Below, one piece after another: positions 19,301 to 28,000 of a stretch of 64,000 nucleotides of DNA (position 1 is the first letter of the stretch; each line of letters opens with the position of its first letter). The position numbers were made by a program, and so were the translations under genes. The notes beneath the pieces were generated by a model that made no database searches, was not told the DNA's origin, and saw nothing but the letters and a program-made list of their open reading frames with translations. Origin of the DNA: Akkermansia muciniphila (GTDB taxonomy: Bacteria > Verrucomicrobiota > Verrucomicrobiia > Verrucomicrobiales > V1-33); contig CALQSQ010000017.1 of NCBI GenBank assembly GCA_943333275.1, positions 1-64,000 of the forward strand, read 5' to 3'.

Positions 19301-22001
19301 GCGCGCTCTCACCCACACGCACGGAACCTTCCGGAATCGAGCGCGCGGCCACGAAGGGCTGGCGTTGAAAGGCATAGCCCGGCAGGCCCACCCGTTTCCT
19401 CCGGGTGCCTTCGTGCAGACGCGACCACTCAATCGCCACCCCTCCAAGCCACAGCCGCCCAAGCGCCTGCATCAGGGAGGCTTCCTCCCCGCTGCCATGC
19501 TCCTTGGACGAAGGCAGACAGTTTACGATCATGGTCGCGGCGGCAGCATTGGGATGCTGTTTGGCCATCGTCGTCAGAGCCATCCCAGGCCCAACCTCCA
19601 GCAGGGCGCAGGGCCCCTCCATGAGCACGGAATCCACTCCCTCGGCAAACCGAACCGGCTGCCGGATGTGCTGGACATAATAATCAATGGACACCGCTTC
19701 CCGGTCTGTAATCAGACGCCCGGTCAGATTGGAAACGTAGGGAATCGTCGGTGCCTGGAACCGGATTCCCGCGCAGACTTGACGGAATTTCTCCATGGCC
19801 GGCTCCATCAGGCGCGAGTGAAAGGCATGGCTGGTCAGCAGCCGTCGCGATTGGATCTCCCCCGCCTTTAGTTCCACCTCCATGGCTTCGATGTCCTCCT
19901 CCGATCCGGAGAGCACGACAAGGTTGGGGCTGTTCATGGCAGCAAAATCCACGCCCTCCCGCAGCATCGGGCGCAGGGTGGATTCATTGCTGCGCACGCC
20001 CAGCATGACGCCGGGAGCGCATTCAAACAAAAGTCGTCCACGCGCCGCCACCAGCCTCAGAGCCTCCTCCAGCGTCATTACGCCGGCCAGGCAGGCTGCC
20101 ACGTATTCACCGATGCTGTGTCCGAGCATGAGCCCGGGAGTCACGTCCCAACTCATCAGCAGACGTGCCAGCGCATACTCGGTGATGAACAACGCCGGCT
20201 GGGTGTAGCGGGTTTCCTCCAGCAGATTTTGCGCTTGTGTTTCGAACTCCGGCTCTGGAAAGAGCAGGGTCCTGATGTCCAGATCCAAGTCTGACTTCAG
20301 ACCTTCAGCGCATGCATCGATGCACTCTCGGTAGACAAGTTCGGAGGCATACAATGCGGCCCCCATGCGAATGTGCTGCGATCCCTGCCCTGGAAATAGA
20401 AAGGTCACCGGCACCTGGGTCAGGGAAGTGGCTTGCTTGAAATAATCCTGACCCACCGCCCCGCGCAATTGCGCCGCCGCCCCGGAGACACTCTCCGCGC
20501 CAAGCATCAGACGATGATTGAAGGCCTGCCGCCCCAGCTGCAGGGTGGCCGCCACATCTGCCAGATTCACTTCGGATGATTGTTCGAGATTCTGCACCAG
20601 CTGCTGGCGCATCTCCTCCAGGGCCGTTTCAGACTTGGCAGACAGCACCAGGAGCTGGGTTTTCCCGCCCTTTTCCCGAGGCCGCGCGGGCAGCGATGGA
20701 GCCTCCTCCAGGACTACGTGCGCATTCGTGCCTCCGATACCAAACGAACTCACCCCTGCGCGCAGCGGCTGACCGAGACTGGACCATGGCTTCGTCCGGT
20801 CGTTGACGTAAAAGGGGCTCTTATCCAGACCCAGGGTGGGATTGGGTTGCTGAAAATGCAGGCTGGCGGGAAGGGTTCGGTGATGCAGCGACAACGCCGT
20901 CTTGATCAGCCCGGCCACGCCGGCCGCCGCATCGAGGTGTCCGATGTTGGTCTTGCAACTGCCAATCGCGCATTTCTGAAAACGCCGGTCGCCACCGGAT
21001 CGAAATGCCTCGGTCAGGCCGGCAATCTCGATGGGATCGCCGATCGGCGTCCCAGTGCCATGAGCCTCCACGTAGGTTATGGACTCCGGATCAATCCCTC
21101 CCAGCGCCTGCGCCAGACTGATGACTTCCGCATGACCACTCACACTCGGAGCAGTGAAGCTGACTTTTTCTGCGCCATCGTTGTTGATCGCCGCTCCCTT
21201 GATGACGGCATAGATGCGGTCCCCATCGCGCACGGCATCCTCCACGCGCTTGAGAATCACCGCGGCCGCGCCATTGCCAAAAACCGTGCCTTGCGCCTTT
21301 TCATCAAAGGCCCGGCAGCTTCCGTCAGGCGAGAAAATTCCACCCTCCTCGTAAATATAGCCGCGCTCCTGGGGAAATTTGACACTCACGCCACCGGCGA
21401 TTGCCGCGTCACACTGATAGCTCTGCAGTCCCACCACCGCCTGGCAGACGGCCACCAGAGATGTCGAACACGCGGTGTAAATGTTCAGGGCGGGACCGCG
21501 CAGGTTCAGTTTGTAGGCAACGCGGGTGGCCAGGTAATCCTTCTCATTTCCAATCATGATCTGCTCGGCTCCGACTTGTTCACGAAGCTCAGCGTTGAAC
21601 TGTACCTGACTTTGGAAATAGCTGTTGTTGGACATGCCGGCATAAACGCCGATCGGTCCCGGGGCACGGGAGGGATCGATGGCCGCATCCTCCAAAGCCT
21701 GCCAGCAAACCTCCAGAAACAGCCTCTGCTGCGGATCCGTGGCCTCGGCCTCGCGGGGCTTCATTCCAAAGAAGGTAGCATCGAACCACTCAGGCTTCTC
21801 CAGCACCCCGCGGCGTGCCACGTAATCAGGATCGGCACTCGCCTCCTCCCCGGGCAGGTCAGCCTTGGTAAATGTCGTGATCGTCTCCCGCTCCTGCACA
21901 AGATTGTCCCAAAACGCCGCCAGGTCGTTGGCACCGGGAAATTTCCCCGCCATTCCAACAATGGCAATACCTTCAAGGGGGGCTGGATTAGGGTCATTCA
22001 T
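13311..22001 (-). CDS. hybrid PKS/NRPS: KS-AT-ACP-aminotransferase-C-A(Thr)-PCP-TE
   Basis: KS: TACSTSL, HGTGT, KTNIGHL. AT: GHSIGE, SHAFHS (malonyl type). ACP: DLGFDSL. AMT: YGKIIGGGLPIG. C: HHLACDG. A: YTSGSTGNPKG. PCP: IGGTSL. TE: GYSYGG. Confidence 0.95.
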   Translation of the reverse strand: MNDPNPAPLEGIAIVGMAGKFPGANDLAAFWDNLVQERETITTFTKADLPGEEASADPDYVARRGVLEKPEWFDATFFGMKPREAEATDPQQRLFLEVCWQALEDAAIDPSRAPGPIGVYAGMSNNSYFQSQVQFNAELREQVGAEQIMIGNEKDYLATRVAYKLNLRGPALNIYTACSTSLVAVCQAVVGLQSYQCDAAIAGGVSVKFPQERGYIYEEGGIFSPDGSCRAFDEKAQGTVFGNGAAAVILKRVEDAVRDGDRIYAVIKGAAINNDGAEKVSFTAPSVSGHAEVISLAQALGGIDPESITYVEAHGTGTPIGDPIEIAGLTEAFRSGGDRRFQKCAIGSCKTNIGHLDAAAGVAGLIKTALSLHHRTLPASLHFQQPNPTLGLDKSPFYVNDRTKPWSSLGQPLRAGVSSFGIGGTNAHVVLEEAPSLPARPREKGGKTQLLVLSAKSETALEEMRQQLVQNLEQSSEVNLADVAATLQLGRQAFNHRLMLGAESVSGAAAQLRGAVGQDYFKQATSLTQVPVTFLFPGQGSQHIRMGAALYASELVYRECIDACAEGLKSDLDLDIRTLLFPEPEFETQAQNLLEETRYTQPALFITEYALARLLMSWDVTPGLMLGHSIGEYVAACLAGVMTLEEALRLVAARGRLLFECAPGVMLGVRSNESTLRPMLREGVDFAAMNSPNLVVLSGSEEDIEAMEVELKAGEIQSRRLLTSHAFHSRLMEPAMEKFRQVCAGIRFQAPTIPYVSNLTGRLITDREAVSIDYYVQHIRQPVRFAEGVDSVLMEGPCALLEVGPGMALTTMAKQHPNAAAATMIVNCLPSSKEHGSGEEASLMQALGRLWLGGVAIEWSRLHEGTRRKRVGLPGYAFQRQPFVAARSIPEGSVRVGESALMLAPGPVRIAAAGHGEAELVPEATGGTEISRREHLLEVLRGQLHKASGIDISSAPAAASFFDLGFDSLFLTQASLFLKKHFSLKITFRQLAEELNSLDALAAYLDAKLPAGTFGPKPTGVPTGLAPAAVPGSVAERLALIERTIAELRSGVVETQRRYRVKAVSQKVNADRKIPFGPFRPLQTAKDGTLTSVQRAHLENLVAAYVKKTRKSKEFTARHRHHFADPRAVAGFNHLWKEAVYPLVVDRSEGGRIWDVDGNEFIDITQGFGVGFLGHRPSFVVEAVQAQLERGMEIGPTSPLVGEVAELFLEFTGLDRVSFCDTGSEAVMAAIRMARTVSGRDKLVMFAGAYHGIMDEVLVRPMLEGDQLHTIPIAPGIPEAVGENILVLDYDNPESLEIIRTHASEIAGVLVETVQSRRPELQPAQFLHDLRRITQEGGIALILDEVVNGFRIHPRGAAGWFGIEADIATYGKIIGGGLPIGVVAGKRKYMDALDGGNWRYGDDSGPEVGVTFFAGTFVRHPLALAAARAVLLHLKAEGPSLQEKMNARTAKFVAMLNAHCDEVGVPIRLTHFSSYFYVNFAPQLKYTELLFLHLRLRGVHVWAGRSSFLCTQHTNEDMEGIFDAWRESIRDMQDGGFLPVKEDLEKRRAAPAAALEVVASLMPGFAPLTGAQQELLLMASMSEEASSACHESISIEIQGPLQVECMHASLGLLVERHTALRAGFAEGGEGMSIAAQVRLPMPLLDLAEVSPVEQQLRLEEMKRTHFLTPFSLSHPPLLRAALVVLSANEHVLLLTAHHLACDGWSFGVLCAELPLAYAAAQGGGGFPGEPAPRFDAYAAEQRMLRAAGEFAESKSYWLNQLSNPPGPLLLPVDFPRAEISYDTLTGRLDLPRALAQEVGQFCRDKKLTLFNLLLGTWQILLHRLSGQSDFLVGVPFAGQSAAGQPGLVGHCVQFLPLRSQLEPTMTVKYFLAMLRDQMMEALDHQNFTLGEILDEFSGMTAGVRQGFVPAVFSLEGMASRGTASGVSFHPVPNNKLRSNFQLSLYAYHGDDELQLFCVGRKSLFREETIQRWLDHYRELLESVIRMPGVQLARLPILTSSQRHEILHGFNSPGRNFGGDVCLHAWFEQMVQKQPQAPALTCNGITLTYEELNKRANQVAHALLRDGVRPGMLVAVLTDRDLTLVPALIGILKAGAGYLPMDPSYPDERLTFMLQDAGVRVLLTQQGLSERLPQPGCKKLFLDDAAEFINLSQNDPQTLVNPDDTAYVIYTSGSTGNPKGCIVTHRNVARLMQGTEEWFQFSSKDVWTLFHSAAFDFSVWEMWGALLYGGRLVVVPYVLSRSPDEFYRFLSAEGVTVLNQTPSAFRQLMAVEDLPGDKPALALRYVIFGGETLEMPSLQPWFANHGDDSPQLVNMFGITETTVHVTYRALGRNDVRGGSVIGVPIPDLQIYVLDEHREPVPMGVVGEMYVGGAGLARGYFNRPELTAERFVVDTLSGRPGARLYRTGDMARILPGRDLEYLGRLDAQVKVRGFRIELGEIESVLNAHPDVRQAAVMAREDAEGEKYLVGYVVCGLERPTVDSLRNFLRHKLPDYMIPASIVFLEELPLTPNGKLDRRALPEPEREQAALRETPYVAPRNHVEERLALIWQEILRLPRVGAEDNFFEIGGTSLHGLRLFMRIREEFRVSLPLGTLFQSPTLARLAVHIETSVNGARGKGSPLTCIQEGGTEVPFFGVHGGDGGALFYKGLLPGLGRERPFFTLESPALVDETIPIEIRPIAHVASEYLALVRAAQRRGPYVLGGYSYGGLVAYEMAQQLLAAGEEVSMVVLFDTENPNVPAREYSLGERIAVSWKNSQSDNVAGKLLQLGGRFSSGLLQRLRTENEIASARRLMKQGVKAEDERLRYVQIRECNLASLENYQAKPLRTTLVLLRSEEVSDKFALSEDYGWTSLVDKLVIERVPGNHLEIFDEPNVTIMADHLRNRLDEIAAKSTVPKG

Positions 22002-22010
22002 TTTGGAAAA

Positions 22011-25000
22011 TTAGACCATTGGAGGATTTTGTCCATGATCTCGCGCCCGGGCGGCTCTGGCCAGGCTGGCACGCTGACGCGCCTGCGCGGCCAGCGTCTG
22101 GGCCAGATTCGCGCCCTTGGCCGCGGTGGAGTGCCCGACAGGATCCAGCGATTTCGCGAGGGCCGCGATCGTCGGAAATTGAAAGACCTGCACCAGTGAC
22201 AGTTTCAGCCCCAGCATTTCACACAGATGCTGGTGCACTTTCAGCATCAGAAGCGAATGGCCTCCGAGGTCAAAGAAATTGTCATGAATGGAAATGTCCT
22301 GCATGCCAAAGGCCCGCTCCCAGACACTGGCGATCCGCTTCTCCATGCCACTGCGCGGCAGCACCGGCGACCCGGCGCGCTCCACCATCACTCCCTGCGG
22401 TGAACTGCCCGAAGCCAGTCGGCAGACTGCCAGCAGGGATCCCAGTGCGGGTGGGGACGAGGTGGTCATCTGATTGATGATCTGCACCCAGTCCTGCAGG
22501 ATCAATTGTGCGTGAGCCTGATCGCAGGCATTTTCCTGATGCGCCAGATCGACCTGGAAAGTGATGCCCGGCGTGATGAGCAGCGCGAGCGCATAGTTCG
22601 TGTGAAAGGGCCCCACGAAATCCTCCAGCACCGCCCCGCCAAATTGCAGGGCCGATTCCTCCCGCGCATAGTTCTGGAATACCACCAGACTTTCAAAGAG
22701 CCTCTGGTTCCATGGCACCGCACTCCAATCCTGAAGCTGGGCGATGCTGGGGAATTGATGCGTCGCCATGACCATGAGTTTCGACTGCACGTCCCTGACA
22801 AAATCCGTGGCCGGCTGCCCCACGCGAATGCCCAGCCGGACGGGAAGGTTGTTGATGAAAGGTCCAACCATGTGCTCCACACCCGGCAGTTCCACCGGAC
22901 GTCCATTGCTGGCAGTGCCAAAGACCACCTCGTCCGCATTCGCTCCGCGGGCCAGCAGCAGCGCCCACGCTGCATGCAGGACAGCCGCCGCAGTGACATG
23001 ATTACGCCGGCAATACCGCGTCAGCCGGTCCACCAATTCCATATCCAAGATCGTCCGGGTCTGGGTGAATCGCCGCCCCACTCCCTGGGAAACTTTCCGC
23101 TGCACCGGCACGGGCGTTGCGGCAGTGAGGCCGTGCAGTTCCGCGCGCCAGAATGTTTCCTCATCGGCGCGATTCCTCCGCTGCATCCAGGCCAGGTATT
23201 CCCGGAACGAATGCGGCGGCGGCAGCACGTTTCCGGGCACCATGAGTGCGGCCACCTCACCGAACACAATCGGCCACGACCAGCCATCCATCAGGATTTC
23301 CGGCACGCTCCACAGAAATCTCCAGTAGCTTTCGGAAAATTTCACCAACGTGAACCGCATCAGTGGCCCGCGGCTGAGATCATTGGCGCGGGAGGCATCC
23401 GCCTTCAGAAATTCCTGCCATCGGTGCTCCAAATTGGCTTCCCCCGTCCAGTCTTCAATCTGCCACGCGGACATGCCTCCCTCCTGCACCACCTGCACCG
23501 GATGGTTCAGACCGGAACTCAGGAAACAGGTCCGCAGGATGTCATGACGCCGCACGACTTCCTCCCACGCTGCTTGAAAACTTTTTACATCCAGACTCCC
23601 CCGCAGGCGGCTGTGCCACTGATCAAACCCTGCATTCACCTTGGCCGCGGAGGCTCCGTAGAACAATTCCTGAATGGGCGAGAGCGGCCAGATGTCCGCA
23701 ATCTTGCCCGTCCCGGCAATCACCGTTTGCAATTCCTCAGCCGAGAGTTCGACCAGCGGGAAATCTCCCGGCTCCTTTTCCAGGGCTGTTCCCAGGGCCG
23801 CCCGGGCCATGATTTCCCGCAGCGCCTCCTCCGCCCCGGTGACCAACGACTGCATCCGGGACGCATCGTGATGATGAGCACTGAATTTCCAGATGAAGGT
23901 AAATTGTTCCTGCAGCACGAAACAATCGATCTCATGCAAATGCTTGCGGGCCGCCAGCGGACTATGCCAGGGGCCGACGCTTTCCGGTGCCAGTTTAAAG
24001 AGATCGGAATGTGCGGTAAGCTGGTCCAACCTGCCAAGGTAGTTGAAAACAAGATCCAGATCAGGGTCCTTCAACGGTGAGGGGTCGGCATATTTCAGAA
24101 AACCAAACCCCGCGCCCTGTTGGGGTATGCTCCGGAGGTGATCCCTGATGCTGCGCAGCAGATTGGGAAGATCATCCGCTTCCGGCCATTGCAAATGCAC
24201 GGGGAAGACGGAGGTGAACCATCCAATGGTGCGGCTCAAATCCGCCTCGCCATAAACCTCCTCGCGCCCATGTCCCTCCAGGTGCAACCACAGGTCGTGG
24301 CGACCCAGCTGACGGTGCACGGCGAGAAACAGGGCACCCAGCAGGACTTCATTGATGCGGGTGCGAAACGCCTGGGGAACCTTTTGCAGCAGGGCCAGGG
24401 TCTCGTCCTCACTGAGTTTGAACGACAGGCTCACCACCCCACGTTCCTCATTCGGTCCGTCTTCGCGATCCAGTGCAAGCAACGGAGGCACCGCTTCCGG
24501 CAGGCGTGAGGCCCACCAGGCTTTCTCTGTCATTGCGGGCTCGCGCTGCGCCCAATCCGCGGCAACCGCCGCCGCTTCCGCGAAACTCACGGGAACCTCC
24601 GGCAACATTTCTCCACGATACGCTTTCTCCAGATCCTCCAGCAGCACGCTCCAGGAAACTCCATCCACCGCGAGATGGTGCACGGCGATGAGCAGACGAC
24701 CAGGGCGATCCTCGCCCCAGTCGAGATAGGCAAGCCGGATCATCGGGCCGAATTCATAGCTCAATCCACGCTGGGTCTCATCCGCGATTTCCAGGATGCG
24801 CGCGCTGAGTCGGCCGTTTTCCAGACCATTCAAATCATGCCAGGACACCACCTCCACAACCTCGAGATCAACAATGCTCTGCACCCACCCACCAGCCTCG
24901 GCATGACAACGCAATCGCAGTGCCTGGTGGTGCCGCACCACCGCCCGGGCCGCCTGCGCAAGGGCCGCGGAGTCCAGGCGCTCACTGACGTAGCAGAGGA

Positions 25001-28000
25001 AAGTTTGATTCCAATAATGGCTCTCCGTAAGATTTTGCTCCAGAAACCAGCGTTGGATCGGCAGCAATGGCACCCGGTCCAGACTGACCACAGGGCGTCG
25101 CATTTGCGATCTGGCAATGCCTTCAACCCTGGCAAGTTTGGCGATGGATTGATTTTCAAACAACTGCCGCGGGGAGAAATGTAATCCGGCTTTGCGCGCC
25201 TGGGCTACGATGTGGATGCTGAGGATGGAATCGCCCCCGAGTTCAAAAAAATTGTCGTGCACCCCGATTTGCTCCAGCCTCAAAACTCTGGACCAGACCT
25301 CCGCCAGCTGTTTCTCCACCGGAGTCTGCGCCTCGGCAAACGGACGCGCCAGACTGCTGCGGTCCAGCTCCGGCCGGGGCAGGGCCGCACGGTCGAGCTT
25401 GCCATTAGTCGTGAGGGGAAATGCTTCCAGCTTCACGAAGGCGGCCGGGATCATGTAATCCGGAAGTTTGCGGGCGAGATGCGCCCGCAGCAATTCAACA
25501 CCCGGCGGCACACCCGTCCCCACATAATAGGCCACCAACCGCTTCTCGCCGGGTTCGTCCTCGCGGGCGACCACGCTGGCCTGGCTGATCTGGGGATGCT
25601 GGGTGAGGACGCTTTCAATCTCACCCAACTCAATGCGGAATCCGCGGATTTTCACCTGCTGATCAATCCGGCCAAGGTACTCGATGTCTCCCTCCGTTCT
25701 CATCCGCGCCAAGTCACCCGTGCGATACAATCGGGCTTCCGGGCGACCGGTCAGATGATCCGGAATGAATCGCTGGGCCGTGAGTTCCGGCCGTTTCAAA
25801 TATCCCTGCGCCAATCCGGCCCCGCCCACCAGCATCTCCCCCGGTATGCCCGTAGGAACGGGCTGCAGGTCTTCGTCGACAATGAACACCTGCAGACCCG
25901 GCAGCGGCCTGCCAATCATGCTTCCCGAATCCAAGTCGGTGGAACGGAGCAACCGGTAAGTTACATGCACCGTGGTCTCGGTGATGCCGTACATGTTTAC
26001 CAACTGCGGATGCTGATCCCCGTGCTTTTCGAACCAGGGAACCAGACTCTGCATTTCCAGAGCCTCACCGCCAAAGATCACGCAGCGCAGCGACGGCGGC
26101 AGCGCCGCGGCTGCGGCCGCTTCAGCAGCGACGAGTTGGCGAAAAGCACTGGGCGTTTGATTCAACACCGTGACCTTTTCGCGCACGAGCAGTTTGTAAA
26201 ATTCCTCCGGCGACCGGCTGACAAGGTAGGGAACGACCACCAGCCTGCCTCCGTAGAACCACGCGCCCCATATCTCCCAGACACTGAAGTCAAAGGCAGT
26301 GCTGTGGAAAAGCGTCCACACATCCGTGCTGTCAAATCCATACAGCGATTCGGTCGATTGCATGAGCCTAGCGACATTGCGATGCGTCACCACACATCCC
26401 TTTGGTTGTCCCGTGGAACCGCTCGTGTAAATGACGTAGGCAGGATCGTCCGGCGTCATTTCCACCGATGGATTTTCGCCGTGCCCGGCCGACTGAATTC
26501 TTTCATCCTCCACGAAAATCGTCCGCGCACTGTGCCCCGGCAGACTGGGGGCGAGGCGCCGCTGCGTCAGTAAAATCGGTGCCTGCGCATCATCCAGCAT
26601 GAAACTGAGCCGCTCGGCTGGATAACTCAGATCGATCGGCAGGTAAGCCGCGCCGGATTTTAAAATCGCCAGCAGGGCGATCACCAATTCGGCGCTCCGC
26701 TCCAGACACAAACCAATCAGCGCTCCGCGCCCGCCACCCTCAGCACGCAAATGATGCGCCAGCAGATTGGCGCGGCGATTCACCTCGGCATAGGTGTAAT
26801 TCACGCCTTCAAAGCTGAGGGCGGCTTCATGCGGAGTGCGGGCCGCCACTCCCTCGAACCAGTGGTGCAGACAAATCTCCCCGGCAAATTTTCCGGCACC
26901 TTGCTTCGATCCCTCCAGCAAAGACTGGCGTTGTTCATGAGACATCCATGCCAACTCGCTGAGAGGCGTGGATGGGTTCTCGCAGGCTGAATCCAGCAGA
27001 TGCTGGTAAAGATCCAGCCAACGGAGGGCTGTCGCCTCAGTGAGAATGGCGCAATCGTATTCAAGTTCCAGCCGGTATCCCTCGCCGACTGGCGTGACTT
27101 CCAGCACAAGGTCAAATTTCGCCCCGCCATTATGCACGGAGGCCATGGATGTCCGCACCCCGGGCACGTTGAAATCAACCCCGCCGGAATCCTGAAACAC
27201 AAACATGTGCTGCACCATTGGCGTGCGGCTGAGATCGCGAACCAGTCCCATGGCATCGACCAGATTTTCGAAGGGAAGCTCCTGATGGGTGAGCGCCTCC
27301 ATCACAGTTTCATGAGCCGTTCGCAATGTTTCCACGAAAGTCTGCCGGCGATCCATGGCCGCACGGAGCACCACCGTATTGATGAAACATCCCATCACAT
27401 TCTGCACAGAGGCATGCGTCCGTCCGGCCACCGGCGTGGCGATGAGGAATTCCGACTGCCCGCTCAACCGGTGCAACAGCGCTTGAAACGCGGCCACCAT
27501 CACCACAAAAGGTGTGGTCTGCGACTGGCGCGCCTGTGCCTGAATGCGGCTGCGAATTCTGGAATCCAGGCTGCCTCGAACCACCGCCCCATTGTAGGCA
27601 CGAACCAGCGGATGCGGAATATCGACGGGAAGGTGAAGAATCCGTGGCGCAGTGCGCAGTTTCTCCAACCAAAACGCCAGATCCGCTGCAAAATCACCGC
27701 GCTCCAGCCTGCGGTTCGTCCATGCTGCGAAACCGGCGCAGGTCGCCTTCAACGTGGGCCACAACGGCTGACGCTGGTTTTTCAGCGCAGTGTAGGCTAG
27801 CGCCAGATCCTGATAGAAAATCGGCACCGACCAGCCATCCGAAATGATGTGATGAAACGTCACGACCAGCCAGTGCTCCTCTTCACTCAACTTCATGAGC
27901 AGCGCACGGACCAGCGGCCCCTCTGCCAGTGCAAAAGGCTGCACCACCTCCTCCGATGCCAAAATTTGGGCCTCGGCTTCACTGCCAACGTTCACTTCGC

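Noticed and set aside
20580-22199. 539-aa plus-strand ORF across the PKS start
   Set aside because: Antisense to the KS region; translation lacks domains and spans the NRPS/PKS junction
22506-24080. 524-aa plus-strand ORF
   Set aside because: Antisense to the NRPS C*/E region; no recognisable family
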